Positions 45,139 to 57,846 are shown, numbered from the stretch's first letter. The stretch: 64,000 bases of DNA from Deinococcus marmoris (GCF_001949125.1 NZ_MSTI01000157.1:1-64000), one strand, 5' to 3'. A program made the numbers and translations. Notes: generated by a model from the sequence alone, not told the origin.

Positions 45139-45147
45139 GCTATACAT

Positions 45148-45176
45148 AATCTAGCAAGCGGGGTGCGGGGGGTCAA
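45148..45176 (-). promoter_or_regulatory. argG promoter
   Basis: On the minus strand TTGACC (45171-45176), exactly 17 bases, then TAGATT (45148-45153) match a strong housekeeping promoter. Confidence 0.7.
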
Positions 45177-45311
45177 GCTGTTTCAGAATATCTGCACGGA
45201 CAGACGGGGGCTTGCGACATCGATTCCATAATCGTCTGGCAAAACGAGAAGGGACGCCATCCGTGCTTCAGCGCCCCTCCTGTTTGCCCTGCCGTTTCCG
45301 CAGAGTGTTTT

Positions 45312-46121
45312 TTAATGCAGCGAACGTGGGTCCAGGCCACCTGCACGCGTCCGCATCCAGGATTTGACGCCGCTGGCTGCTGGGGTGTCTTGGACCAGGG
45401 CCGTCATGACGCCCGCGCCGAAGGGGCAGACCACCAGCACCCGGTCCCCGAACTCGATCTGCACGGCCTGCATGGGTTGCTGGCCGCCCAGATGCATGCT
45501 CAGGGACGCCGAGGTGCTGCACAGAAAGCCCAGGTAAGCCCCGAGCTGGGCAGGCAACTGGGCCGAACCCGCGATCAGCTCGCCCTGTTCGCCAAACACG
45601 CACGACGACAGCACGCCGGGCAGCAGGTTGATTCCGCCCACACACGCCTGCGCGGCCTGAAAGCTCAGTTCGGGCGCTTGCAACACCGGGGTGCTGGGCA
45701 GCAGGCCATCGTCGCCGTCCTCTTTCAGCGTGGCCATTGTCTCGTCCAGGCCACCGTTTAACCAGCCTTGCAGCGACGAGAGCAGCACTGCCGATTGCAG
45801 GGGCTTACGCATCACGTCCAGCACGCCCAGTTCGCGGGCCTGACGGCGCAGGCTGTCCTCCACGATCCCGCTCATCAGGACCACGCCCAGTTCCGGGCGG
45901 CCCTCGCGCAACCTGCGCGCCAGTTCCAGGCCATCCATACCCGGCATCTGCACGTCGCTGAGAACCAGCGCGGTGTCGGAGGTCAGCGCCTCCAGCGCGG
46001 CGTGGGCGCTGCTCGCCATCTGCACGCTGACGTGAGGCGAGAGCAGCCGGTGCATGGTGAGCAGAACACCGGGACTGTCGTCAACGATCAGAACCGAGGG
46101 ATGGGGGGAGGAGGCGGTCAT
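45312..46121 (-). CDS. Response regulator with a Roadblock/LC7-like domain
   Basis: The 269-residue protein starts with a receiver domain (VLIVDDSPGVLLTMHRLL; phospho-acceptor Asp in LVLSDVQMPGMDG; conserved Lys in VMRKP). It ends with a domain resembling Roadblock/LC7 (AQACVGGINLLPGVLSSCVFGEQGELIAGS... RVLVVCPFGAG), of the type that binds small GTPases. No DNA-binding domain is present. No kinase is adjacent. It may link a two-component signal to a GTPase switch of cell polarity or motility. Confidence 0.8.
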   Translation of the reverse strand: MTASSPHPSVLIVDDSPGVLLTMHRLLSPHVSVQMASSAHAALEALTSDTALVLSDVQMPGMDGLELARRLREGRPELGVVLMSGIVEDSLRRQARELGVLDVMRKPLQSAVLLSSLQGWLNGGLDETMATLKEDGDDGLLPSTPVLQAPELSFQAAQACVGGINLLPGVLSSCVFGEQGELIAGSAQLPAQLGAYLGFLCSTSASLSMHLGGQQPMQAVQIEFGDRVLVVCPFGAGVMTALVQDTPAASGVKSWMRTRAGGLDPRSLH

Positions 46122-46331
46122 AGTTCCCAGAGCGTAAGCAGGTGGCTGTATCGCGCGCCTTACGCCTTTCACCGATAAAGGTGAGAACTTCACAGGGATT
46201 TCTTAAGATGCAGACTTCTTCATGAAACCGGGGATGTTCTGGCGCTGAAGCGCTACAGCCCGCCTGGGATATCTACGTCCGGCTCCGAAGTTACAGGAGG
46301 CAGACCCCTCTGCCTGTCACCTCGCGGCTGT

Positions 46332-46817
46332 TCAGGGCCGGGCCTGATGATCCGGCTGGGCGCTGGGCGTTTCCTGGCCCTCGGGCAGCGGTGGCACCGG
46401 GCAGGGCTTGCCCGCCTCGTCCACGGCCACGAAGACGAACGTGCCCGTGGTGGCCAGTGCCTGCTCCCCGGTGGTCATGGTCTCGCGGTACACGTCCACC
46501 CGCACGGTCATGCTGCTGCGGCCCACCCGGACCACCTGCGCGTCCAGCGCCACCGCGTCCCCCACCCGGATCGGCAGCCGGAAATCCACGCCGTCCATCC
46601 GCGCCGTGACCACGTTGCCGCCGCCGTGCCGCACCGCCGCGACGCTGGCGGCCTTGTCCATCAGGGACAGCACCCAGCCCCCGAAAGCGGTCCCCAGGTA
46701 GTTGGTGTCCTTGGGAAAGACCAGTTCCAGCATGCGGGCGCGGCTGCGCGGGGCCGGGGTGATGGGAGGCGGGGCTGTGGAGTGTGGGGCGGCATCTGTC
46801 GGGGAGGGATCGGTCAT
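46332..46817 (-). CDS. Hotdog-fold acyl-CoA thioesterase
   Basis: The 161-residue protein fits the acyl-CoA thioesterase (YciA/ACOT) hotdog group: [35 protein letters not shown] with the core helix, and [21 protein letters not shown] with the active-site Asp. It hydrolyses acyl-CoAs to free acid and CoA. A Pro-rich linker precedes the domain. The start is set at 46817, with TACACT eight bases ahead. The gene stands alone. Confidence 0.8.
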   Translation of the reverse strand: MTDPSPTDAAPHSTAPPPITPAPRSRARMLELVFPKDTNYLGTAFGGWVLSLMDKAASVAAVRHGGGNVVTARMDGVDFRLPIRVGDAVALDAQVVRVGRSSMTVRVDVYRETMTTGEQALATTGTFVFVAVDEAGKPCPVPPLPEGQETPSAQPDHQARP

Positions 46818-47035
46818 GGCCCCGAAGTGTAGTGCGGCGTGGTGGATCAGGCGGTTGTGGGCGACTTTGAGACAGTCCGCCCACCTCGGGCCTCTCAACT
46901 GAGAACTTCATCAATTGGGGGCAGGGCAATTGACACCCCCGCCCGCCCATGACAGCATGTGTTCCACGCACAACTTGTACTGCGTCCAGCGTATTTGGCA
47001 CCGTCCACTGCGTTCTGGATCCCGGAGGTTCACCC

Positions 47036-48175
<1,140 letters not shown>

Positions 48176-48225
48176 GGCGGGTGGGGCAGCGCTCAGGAGC
48201 TTTTGCTGAACGCCGCCCCGCTGCC

Positions 48226-48259
48226 CGCGCCCCGACGCAATTTTGCCGGGGCGCGTTTT
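48226..48259 (+). terminator. Hairpin between livK and livH
   Basis: CGCGCCCCG (48226-48234) pairs perfectly with CGGGGCGCG (48247-48255), then TTTT. It likely stops most transcripts after livK and lets a minority read into livHMGF, or shields the livK message from decay. Confidence 0.75.
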
Positions 48260-48440
48260 GATTGCCTGAAGTGGTCGTTCGTGTGGGTCAGGTTCGCTGG
48301 TCCGTCCCCTCACCCCAGCCCTTCCCCACAGAGGCAGAGAGAGCAGACCAGAAAACCTGCCGCTTCTCAATCGTTTGAGTTCCCTCTCCATAACGGGACC
48401 GCCCCCCTCTCGCCCCCAACTTTCCTGGAGGACCATCCCC

Positions 48441-49297
<857 letters not shown>

Positions 49298-49301
<4 letters not shown>

Positions 49302-50288
49302 AGGGCTGGATGGGCTGGGTGGCCGTATTCGTGCTGGCTGCCCTCGTCCCGCTCTTCGGCCCCTCCGGCTACATCCTGGACATCGGCGTGAACATCATGA
49401 TCTACGCGATTCTGGCGTACGGTCTGAACGTGCTGCTGGGCTATACCGGACAGTTGCCGCTGGCGCACGCCGGGTTCTTCGGCATCGGCGCGTATGCCAC
49501 CGGGATTCTGACCCTCAAGGTGGGCTGGAGTTTCTGGCTGGCGTGGCCGGTGGCCGTGGCGATTACCGCCGTGGCCGGGCTGCTGCTGGGGCTGGTGGCC
49601 TTCCGCACCAAGGGCGATACCTTTGCCATCTTCACGCTGGGCGTGGGCGTGATCATCATGCTGGTGATCAACAAGTGGGATGCACTGACCGGCGGCAACG
49701 ACGGCCTGAACGGGATTCAACCTCCCGGCGGACTGGAGGCACTGTCCAACAGCGTGGGCCTGAAACTGTCGAGCGGCTTCTATTATCTGGCGCTGATCAG
49801 TCTGGTGCTGACCGTGATCGCCGTGGCGCGGGCGCGGGGCAGCGTATTCGGGCGCTCGCTGATCGCCATTCGCGGCGGCGACGATCTGGCGCGCAGTGCG
49901 GGCATCGACGTCTATTCCCACAAACTGCGGGCCATGATGCTGTCCACGGCCATCGCGGGCTTCGCGGGCGGGCTGTACGCCACCTACCTGGGATTCCTGG
50001 GTTCGGCGGCCACCGGGCCGATCCAGACCTTCACCATCCTGCTGTACCTGCTGGTGGGCGGGCTGGGCACACTAGCCGGGCCGCTGCTGGGCACTGGGCT
50101 GATGTACACGCTGGCGCAGAGCCTCAAGGGGTTGCAGGACTACCAGTACATCATCTTCGGGCCACTGCTGATTCTGCTGATCATGTTCGCGCCGCAGGGG
50201 CTGGCCGGGCTGTGGATGCGCCTGACCGCGCGGCGCACACCGCCACCCGCCTCACCGCCCACCGCGCCACCCACAAAGGAGGTCACCC

Positions 50289-50302
<14 letters not shown>
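49298..50302 (+). CDS. livM: Branched-chain amino-acid ABC permease LivM
   Basis: The 334-residue permease has the family landmarks [48 protein letters not shown] and [35 protein letters not shown]. It pairs with LivH to form the membrane channel. The start overlaps livH by four bases (ATGA), and its end overlaps the livG ribosome-site region by 14 bases. Confidence 0.9.
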
Positions 50303-51090
<788 letters not shown>

Positions 51091-51098
<8 letters not shown>

Positions 51099-51798
51099 AG
51101 TCCGCGATCTGAGCGTCAATTACGGCCACTTCACGGCCCTGCACGCCATCAGCCTGACGGTCAACCCCGGCGAGATCGTGGTGATGCTGGGGGCCAACGG
51201 CGCGGGCAAAAGCACGCTGTTCCGCACGCTGTCCGGGCTGCAACGGCCCAGTGGCGGCAGCGCTGCCTGGAACGGCACGCCGCTCACCGGGGGCAAGCCG
51301 GAATACAACGTCGAACACGGCGTCGCGCAGTGTCCCGAGGGCCGCCTGCTGTTCCCCGACCTGAGCGTGGAGAAGAACCTGCGGCTGGGGGCATTCGTTC
51401 ACCGCAAGGACCCGGCAGGCACCAACAAGGAGCTGGAGCGCGTCTACACGCTGTTTCCCGATCTGGTGCAGAAGCGCAACGCCCCCGCCGGAAGCCTGTC
51501 CGGGGGGCAGCAGCAGATGGTGGCGATTGCCCGGTCACTCATGGCCCGCCCGCAACTGCTGCTGCTGGATGAACCCAGCCTGGGTCTCGCGCCGATGGTG
51601 GTGGAACAGGTCTTTGCCGCCGTGCAGCGCGTCAACGAAGCCGGGGTCAGCGTGCTGCTGGCCGAGCAGAACGCCTACGCTGCTCTGGGGGTCGCGCACC
51701 GGGGCTACGTGATGGAAAGCGGCGTGCTGACCTTGCAGGGCACCCAGCAGGAACTGATGACCGATGACCGGGTGCGGAGCGCATATCTGGGGGTGTAG
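51091..51798 (+). CDS. livF: Branched-chain amino-acid ABC ATPase LivF
   Basis: The 235-residue second ATPase has [13 protein letters not shown] (Walker A), [16 protein letters not shown] (signature), [13 protein letters not shown] (Walker B) and the usual EQNAYAAL switch. It overlaps livG by eight bases and ends the livKHMGF operon. A strong hairpin follows. Confidence 0.93.
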
Positions 51799-51851
51799 TC
51801 AGAACATGGGGAGAGACAGATTTGCCTCTCCCTCCCAGAACAGCAAGAAGC

Positions 51852-51885
51852 AGGCGGGCCTCAAACGAGGTTCGCCTCTTTTTCT
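51852..51885 (+). terminator. Terminator of the liv operon
   Basis: AGGCGGGCCTC (51852-51862) pairs with GAGGTTCGCCT (51867-51877), counting two G-U pairs, across AAAC, followed by TCTTTTTC. The stem overlaps the last codons of the convergent MFS gene. Confidence 0.8.
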
Positions 51886-53282
51886 TCCTCTACATTGCCC
51901 TTTTGCCCAGCCCACAGCCGCCCGGCCACCGCCAAAGCCACCACTGCCCCCAGCAGCGTGACCGCGAAGGCCAGCGTAAAGGCCCCATCCAGCGGGCGCA
52001 CGCGGGCGATCAGTGCGCCGCCGATGCCTGCGGCCAGGGCCACCATCAGCGACTCGATGTTCGCCAGTTGCCCGGACAGTTGCCCCGCACCCTGCGCCTT
52101 TACGTTGGACATGGCAAACAGGGAAACGCTGGTGTAGCCGATGCCCATGCCCAGGCAGGCCAGCACCCAACTGGGGTAGATCACCCACAGCGGCACCACG
52201 CCCAGCACGCTCAGGGCGGTCAGGCCCACTCCGACAGTTACGCCGCTCAGGCCAGCTCGGATGCGGGCGGGCCGCGACGATTCGCCGCGCGCGTCCTCTA
52301 TCCGCGCCTGAATCCACGAACCCAGGGTCCAGGTCACGCCGCCCAGCGACAGCACGATACCCGCCCCGGTCAGCGTCAGGCCGCGCAGCTCGTTCAGGGC
52401 CAGCGGCAGAAAGGAACTGGTGCCCATGATGGCGAAGGCCGCCAGCCCCCGGACCATCAGGGCGCTGGGCAGGCCACTTTTAAAGCGCCACAGGCCCGCC
52501 GGGAACAACACGCGGGTGCTGAGGCCCACGCCAATCAGCCCGACTGCGCCCAGCAGCAGCCCCAGAATGTCGGCGCGCCGCAAGCCTTCCACCAGCGCCC
52601 CTGCCGAGACGGCCAGTGCCAATGCGGCCCACAGGACGCGGCGGCTGCCCAGCGCGGCCTCACCCTTTTGCGGCTGCCGGACCCGCACCCGCAGGGGCAG
52701 CACGCACATCGGGGCGCTGACCGCCAGCAGCGGCACCAGACCCCAGAAGACCACCCGCCAGGACCATGTATCGGCCATCACGCTGGCAATCAGCGGGCCG
52801 ATCAGGGCGGGCAACAGCCACGCGCTGGAAATGGCGGCGAGCATCTTCGCGCGGGCCTGCGGGGGGTAGCGGGTACTGATGACGGCCCACGGCAGAGCGG
52901 CCAGCCCGCCTGCCCCCAGACCCTGGATCAGACGGGCCAGCACGAAGATCAGCATGGTGGGAGACGCCGCCCCCACCAGCAGACCGAAAGCGAACAGAAC
53001 CAGCGCCAGAATTGCCCCGTAGGCCAGTCCGCGACGGTCCGCCAGCACGCCGCCCAGCACCGCGCCAAACAGGCTGGACAGCAAAAACGCGCTGGAGGCC
53101 CAGCCGTAGAGGGCCAGACCGTTCAGTTGCTCGGCCACCCTGGGCAGCACCGTGCTGACGGCCATCGACTCGAAGGCCACGATCAGGACCACCAGCACCA
53201 GCCCCAGACTCAGGGTGCGCGGCACAGCCGGAAGGGGATCTGGACGGAGGTGGGGGGGCGCGGCGCTGCTCACGGGGCGCAT
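51861..53282 (-). CDS. MFS multidrug exporter (EmrB/DHA2-like)
   Basis: This 473-residue protein has the 12-14 helix pattern of proton-driven drug exporters: SMAVSTVLPRVAEQL near helix 1, the loop GGVLADRRGLAYG between helices 2 and 3, and RLIQGLGAGGLAALPWAVI. Such exporters remove toxic compounds. The start at 53282 includes a short Pro-rich tail before helix 1; a later Met near residue 40 is also possible. Its 3' end overlaps the liv terminator. Confidence 0.82.
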   Translation of the reverse strand: MRPVSSAAPPHLRPDPLPAVPRTLSLGLVLVVLIVAFESMAVSTVLPRVAEQLNGLALYGWASSAFLLSSLFGAVLGGVLADRRGLAYGAILALVLFAFGLLVGAASPTMLIFVLARLIQGLGAGGLAALPWAVISTRYPPQARAKMLAAISSAWLLPALIGPLIASVMADTWSWRVVFWGLVPLLAVSAPMCVLPLRVRVRQPQKGEAALGSRRVLWAALALAVSAGALVEGLRRADILGLLLGAVGLIGVGLSTRVLFPAGLWRFKSGLPSALMVRGLAAFAIMGTSSFLPLALNELRGLTLTGAGIVLSLGGVTWTLGSWIQARIEDARGESSRPARIRAGLSGVTVGVGLTALSVLGVVPLWVIYPSWVLACLGMGIGYTSVSLFAMSNVKAQGAGQLSGQLANIESLMVALAAGIGGALIARVRPLDGAFTLAFAVTLLGAVVALAVAGRLWAGQKGNVEEEKEANLV

Positions 53283-53493
53283 CCTCGCACAGCCGGGGGC
53301 GGCGGGCTGTGGCCATTGCGGCGGTAGCAGGGAAATGCGGCCTCTGCCGTCCAGCCAGTCCGCGCACCCCAGGCCCAGGCCAGAGGCCCAGTATTTTCAG
53401 ACCCGTTTTTCAGGCACGTGTCCGGCAGTCCCTGCCCCGGCCCTGTCTGACCCGCCCTCTCCTGCCCCCTGTCCCGCAGGCGCACACTGAACC

Positions 53494-54630
53494 ATGCCCG
53501 AACTGTTGCCCCGCGCCCGCGCCTCGCGGGAGAGTGTGTTTGCCCGCATGAGCCGTCTGGCCGCGCATTACGGGGCCGTCAATCTGGGCCAGGGCTTTCC
53601 CGCCGATTCTCCCCCGGCCTTTCTGCTGGAGGCGGCGCGGCGCGCGGTGGGCACGCTGGACCAGTACAGCCCCCCCGCCGGATTGCCCGCCCTGCGCGAC
53701 GCCATCGGCGTGGACCTGGGGGTGGACGGCGCGGACGTGATCGTCACCAGCGGCGCAACCGAGGCCCTGAACGTGCTGGCCCTGTCGCTGTACGGGCCGG
53801 GCGACGAGGTGCTGATGCTGGAGCCGGTTTTCGACGTGTACGTGCCCCAGACGCTGCTGGCCGGGGCCGTGCCCGTCACGGTGCCCATGCAGCTTTCCAG
53901 TGCAGGAGGCTGGTCCCTGGATCTGGAGGCATTGAAAGCCGCCGTGACGCCACGCACACGGGCGCTGCTGCTGAACAGCCCGTACAACCCGACTGGCACG
54001 ATCTTCTCCCGCGAGGAACTGGCCGGGATCGTGACCCTGGCCCGCAAGCATGACCTGTGGATCATCAGCGACGAGGTCTACGACGAACTGTATTTCGGGG
54101 AACGGCCCGTCTCCCTGCGGGAACTGGCCCCCGAACGCACCTTTACCGTGGGCAGCGCGGGCAAGCGGCTGGAGGCCACCGGCTGGCGCGTGGGCTGGAT
54201 TGCCTGCCCGCCTGGGGAAGCTGGGGCGGGTGTTGCGGCCAATATCGCCGGGGTGCGCCAGCAGGGATCGTTCTGTTCGCCCACACCCTTGCAGGCGGCG
54301 GTGGCCTCGGCCCTGCCGATAGCCCGCGCCGAGGGCTTTTACGAGGGCCTGCGTGCCGAATACAGCGCCCGGCAGACCTTGCTAGCAGACGGTCTGCGCG
54401 GTCTGGGGGCCACCGTATTCATGCCGCGCGGCACCTATTTCCTCACGGCGCTGCACCCCGACTGGAGCGCCGAGACGCTGGTGGAACGCGGCGTCGCGGT
54501 CATTCCCGGCGAGGCGTTCTACTGGCAGCACCCCGCGCCGCAGGGCCTGCTGCGCGTCGCCTTCTGCAAATCACGGGACGAGATCGCGCGGGCGCTGGAG
54601 CGGCTCTCGGCGGTTACAGCCGCGTCTTAG
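53494..54630 (+). CDS. PLP-dependent class I/II aminotransferase
   Basis: The 378-residue enzyme has the fold-type I aminotransferase pattern: VTSGATEALNVLALSLYGPGDEVLMLEP, then NSPYNPTGTIFSREEL with the Asn, ISDEVYDELYF with the Asp/Tyr, and the PLP-binding Lys in VGSAGKRLEATGWRVGW, with a final Arg in LLRVAFCKSRDE. It resembles methionine/kynurenine aminotransferases (YbdL-type). The exact substrate is not visible. Confidence 0.85.
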   Translation: MPELLPRARASRESVFARMSRLAAHYGAVNLGQGFPADSPPAFLLEAARRAVGTLDQYSPPAGLPALRDAIGVDLGVDGADVIVTSGATEALNVLALSLYGPGDEVLMLEPVFDVYVPQTLLAGAVPVTVPMQLSSAGGWSLDLEALKAAVTPRTRALLLNSPYNPTGTIFSREELAGIVTLARKHDLWIISDEVYDELYFGERPVSLRELAPERTFTVGSAGKRLEATGWRVGWIACPPGEAGAGVAANIAGVRQQGSFCSPTPLQAAVASALPIARAEGFYEGLRAEYSARQTLLADGLRGLGATVFMPRGTYFLTALHPDWSAETLVERGVAVIPGEAFYWQHPAPQGLLRVAFCKSRDEIARALERLSAVTAAS

Positions 54631-54685
54631 AAAAGCAAGACAGGCCCCAAAGAATAAGTAAGCCCTAAAGGCCACTGTTCGTTTC

Positions 54686-54730
54686 TGTAAAGGTCCTCAC
54701 CTTTTACAACCAGGGCAACCTCGTTATGGT
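54686..54730 (+). promoter_or_regulatory. Promoter with an inverted repeat at -35
   Basis: TGTAAAGGT and ACCTTTTACA (54686-54708) form a near-perfect inverted repeat containing TTTACA (54703-54708), 16 bases before TATGGT (54725-54730), which itself ends six bases before the ATG at 54737. A repressor binding the repeat would cover the -35 box. Confidence 0.6.
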
Positions 54731-54736
54731 GAGCTT

Positions 54737-55213
54737 ATGAAGAAAGCTGCCCTGACCCTCCTGGCGCTCGCCGCCGTTTCCTCCGCCTCCGCCGCCACGT
54801 ATGTCGGCGGTTCCGTCGGCTCCGGCCTGAGCGTTCATTACCAGAACGATCTGACTAGCAACTCGGCCATCCGCTACGGCCTGAACCTGGACGCCATCAA
54901 CTTCAACTTCAATGCCCTGTCCGTCAACGCCAGCGTGGACTACCTGGCCGACTTCGCCGCAGCCAGCTCGCTGGGCGGCTTTACCCCGTACTACGGCGTC
55001 GGTCTGGGGGCGGGCGCGGGTCTGGGCAGCAACGTGGGCCTGAGCGTCTATCCGCACGCCACCCTGGGCCTGCGTTACAACATCTCCGCGCCGCTCAGCG
55101 TGTTCGTCGAGGGCAATGCCGGAGCCTACGTGCGTGTGGGCAGCGGGGCCAACACCACCAATGTCGGTCTGGGCAGCACAGCCCGCATCGGCCTGAACTA
55201 CCGTCTGCCCTGA
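54737..55213 (+). CDS. Secreted outer-membrane-like beta-barrel protein
   Basis: The 158-residue protein starts with a Sec signal (MKKAALTLLALAAVSSASAA). The rest alternates short beta strands rich in Gly, Asn and Tyr (SIRYGLNLDAINFNF, YYGVGLGAGAGLGSNVGLSVYPHATLGLRYNI) and ends in RIGLNYRLP, as small outer-membrane barrels do. Deinococcus has an outer envelope where such proteins can sit. The function is unknown. It is followed by a strong terminator. Confidence 0.65.
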   Translation: MKKAALTLLALAAVSSASAATYVGGSVGSGLSVHYQNDLTSNSAIRYGLNLDAINFNFNALSVNASVDYLADFAAASSLGGFTPYYGVGLGAGAGLGSNVGLSVYPHATLGLRYNISAPLSVFVEGNAGAYVRVGSGANTTNVGLGSTARIGLNYRLP

Positions 55214-55229
55214 GCGCCCCCGGAACTTT

Positions 55230-55261
55230 TTACCCCCACCCAACTTGCGGGTGGGGGTTTT
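55230..55261 (+). terminator. Terminator of the beta-barrel gene
   Basis: ACCCCCACCC (55232-55241) pairs exactly with GGGTGGGGGT (55249-55258), then TTTT. Confidence 0.88.
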
Positions 55262-55285
55262 CAATTGAGCGGACGTATCAGAAAT

Positions 55286-55897
55286 TCACTTGACGGTGAG
55301 GTTTCCCTGTCCCACCGTCACGGTCAGATTGACCCGGTACTTGGCCGTCGCGAAGTTGGCGCTCTGGTACGTGCCGTTGAAGTCCTGACCGTCGGCCACC
55401 TTTTTGCCATTCATGACCAGCGTTCCCTGGGTAAACTTCCTGACCTCCAGACTGATTCCGGTGTTCGGCGGCAGGGTGATGGTGGTGTCGCCCTGCGCTT
55501 GCTGCAACGTCGCCTTCAGATTGGCGGCGGGCAACTTTAATTGCAGGTTGCCGAGTTCCTGGGTCACTTGCAGGCCCAGGAGCTTCAGCGCCCGTAGATC
55601 CAGACTGCTCTCGCCCTGACTGGCCTGAACCGTCAGACTGATCGGCAACTTTGGACTCAGCCCAATGGCCCAGTCGCCCAGCGAATGCGAGGCAGACACG
55701 TAGGCCACGCCGTTCTTGATGGTGGGGTTGCGGACGCCCATGACGGGTGAGGCGCTGCTGCTGCCAGCCAGCGTCAGGTCCCCCAGCTCCTGCTTGAGCG
55801 TGATGTTGACGCTGCTGTAGCTGGCGGCCAGGGCAAAACTGGCGGTGGCCAGGGCCATCAGGGCGGGGGCGATCAGAGCAGGGGTATTTCGTTTCAC
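55286..55897 (-). CDS. Secreted beta-helix-like protein (DUF4097/toast-rack type)
   Basis: The 203-residue protein opens with a signal peptide (MKRNTPALIAPALMALATASFALA) and then has repeats of short hydrophobic strands and turns (LGDLTLAGSSS, DLRALKLLGLQVTQELGNLQLKLPAANLKATLQQAQGDTTITLPPN). These resemble the toast-rack/LiaF-like adhesin domain. GTG is the start codon with AAGGA ahead. No function can be given. Confidence 0.65.
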   Translation of the reverse strand: MKRNTPALIAPALMALATASFALAASYSSVNITLKQELGDLTLAGSSSASPVMGVRNPTIKNGVAYVSASHSLGDWAIGLSPKLPISLTVQASQGESSLDLRALKLLGLQVTQELGNLQLKLPAANLKATLQQAQGDTTITLPPNTGISLEVRKFTQGTLVMNGKKVADGQDFNGTYQSANFATAKYRVNLTVTVGQGNLTVK

Positions 55898-56074
55898 AGG
55901 TCACATCCTTGAGGAGATTCAGTCTCCAGACGGGGCCGCAGGATGGGGCCTGGGTCCAGCCAGCCATCCGGGGTGGCGAATTGGGTTGCCCTCTCTGGGC
56001 AGGACGGTCATAGTGGGAGGCGCTACAAATCAGAATAGAACATCTTCCCCATTCACCACCACTGGAGGTCCGTC

Positions 56075-57799
56075 ATGAACCGAATGTTGCCCCTGACCCT
56101 TGCCCTGCTGGGTTCCGCTGCCCTGGCCGCCGCGCCCAAGGACACGCTGGTGATCCAGCAGGCCGCCACCGTCACCACGCTGGACCCCACCGCCGCCTAC
56201 GACACCTTCAGCCTTCAGGTGCTGGAAAACGTGTACGAGACGCTGTGGACCTACAAGGGAGCCAGCCTGACCCAGATGACGCCGCTGCTGGCCTCGGCGC
56301 TGCCCACCTACACGGATGGCGGCAGGACCCTGACAGTCAGCCTGCGAAAAGGGGTCAAATTCCACAGCGGCAACCCGATGACCTGCGCGGACGCCCAGTA
56401 CACCTACCGCCGCGATCTGGTGACCAACAGCGCCGAATCGGCCAACTGGTTTATCAGCGACTCGCTGCTGGGCACGCGCGACAACGCCAGGACCGACAAG
56501 AGCGTCACCTGGGCGCGCATTGCCGGGGCCGTGAGCTGCAACGCGCAGGGCCAACTGGTCTTCAAGCTGCCCAAGCCGGACCCGGCCTTCATGGCGAAGA
56601 TGGCCTTTGCCGGAATGGGCGTGCTGGACAGCAAATGGGCGACCAAACTGGGCGAGTGGAATGGCACGGAGGCCACCTGGCAGGCGTGGGTGGGCAAGGA
56701 CGTGTCGGGCAGCAAGCTGAGCGCCCAGCCCAGCGGCACCGGGGCCTATCAGTTGCTGCGCCGCGACGCCGACAACATCCTGCTGACCGCCTTTCCCAGT
56801 TACTGGGGCGGCAAACCGGCCATTTCCAACGTGATCATGCAGAAGGTGGGCGAACTGGCCGTGCGCCAGCAGGCGTTCCTGCGCGGCGACGCCGATCTGA
56901 TCGAGGCTGGAACACGCACCAACGTGGAGGCGCAACTGAAGGGCAAGCCCGGCGTGACCGTGCTGGACAACCTGCCCAGTGCCGGGGCACAGGCGCTGTT
57001 CATGAACAACAACATCAAGGGCGGCGCGGCGCTGGGCAGCGGCAAACTGGACGGCAAGGGCATTCCCGCCAACTTCTTCGCCGATACCGACGTGCGCCGG
57101 GCCTTCGCCTACGCCTTCGATTACGACGAATACATGCGCGACGTGCAGCGCAGCAAGGCCGTCAAGCGCACCATGCTGCTGCCCGACACCTTCCCCGGCT
57201 ATTCCAAAGCGACCAAAACCTATAGCTATGACCCGGCGCAGGCCCAGGCCCTGTTCAGGAAGGCCCAGGGCGGCGAGGTCTGGAAGAACGGCTTTACCAT
57301 CAACGCCAATTACCGCACCGGCCACATCGCCGGGCAGGTGGCGCTGGAGTTGCTCAAGCGCAACGTGGAGGCCCTGAATCCCAAATTCCGCATCAACATC
57401 ATCGAGGAACCGTGGGCCGAGCAGTCCAAGAAGATGCAGGAGGGTCTGGAAATCATGCTGCCGATGGGCTGGAGCGCGGATTACGCCGATCCCGACAACT
57501 TCGTGTACACCTTCTACAGCTCCGAGGGCTTCTTCTATCCCACCAACAACTGGAAGGACGCGGACGTGGACCGCTGGCTCGTCCAGGCCCGCGCCACGGT
57601 GGACCCCGCCGCCCGCGCCAAACTGTACAAGCAGGTGGCAGACCGCGCCTACCAGCAGAGTCCGTTTATCGTGCTGCCCGCCGAAACCAACATCCGCCCC
57701 GTTCGCAGCAACCTTCAGGGCGCGTCGGCGGCCACCTACAACCCGATGCGCTCCTTCGGCTTCACCGGAACGCTGTGGCGGGAGCTGAGCAAGAAGTAA
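56075..57799 (+). CDS. Peptide ABC transporter substrate-binding protein (SBP family 5)
   Basis: The 574-residue secreted protein has a signal ([20 protein letters not shown]) and the family 5 pattern: [26 protein letters not shown] near the N-terminus, [22 protein letters not shown], and [22 protein letters not shown] near the C-terminus. Family 5 binds oligopeptides, dipeptides or nickel. The usual permease and ATPase genes are absent here, so it is an orphan that must share a transporter coded elsewhere. GGAGG sets the start. Confidence 0.88.
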   Translation: MNRMLPLTLALLGSAALAAAPKDTLVIQQAATVTTLDPTAAYDTFSLQVLENVYETLWTYKGASLTQMTPLLASALPTYTDGGRTLTVSLRKGVKFHSGNPMTCADAQYTYRRDLVTNSAESANWFISDSLLGTRDNARTDKSVTWARIAGAVSCNAQGQLVFKLPKPDPAFMAKMAFAGMGVLDSKWATKLGEWNGTEATWQAWVGKDVSGSKLSAQPSGTGAYQLLRRDADNILLTAFPSYWGGKPAISNVIMQKVGELAVRQQAFLRGDADLIEAGTRTNVEAQLKGKPGVTVLDNLPSAGAQALFMNNNIKGGAALGSGKLDGKGIPANFFADTDVRRAFAYAFDYDEYMRDVQRSKAVKRTMLLPDTFPGYSKATKTYSYDPAQAQALFRKAQGGEVWKNGFTINANYRTGHIAGQVALELLKRNVEALNPKFRINIIEEPWAEQSKKMQEGLEIMLPMGWSADYADPDNFVYTFYSSEGFFYPTNNWKDADVDRWLVQARATVDPAARAKLYKQVADRAYQQSPFIVLPAETNIRPVRSNLQGASAATYNPMRSFGFTGTLWRELSKK

Positions 57800-57846
57800 G
57801 GGGCAAGAAGGAGGAGGGGCAGAAAGCGGCCCCTCCAGCGCCTTGC

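Larger units (their letters stand above)
44976..45311. other. argG control region
   Basis: The 336 bases between argG and the response-regulator gene hold a minus-strand promoter, an inverted repeat at the expected transcript start, an eight-residue Arg-Arg leader peptide and, closer to argG, a hairpin (CGGCG/CGCCG) with a TTTT run a few bases on (near 45011-45034). The rest (45180-45311) shows no gene. Confidence 0.55.
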
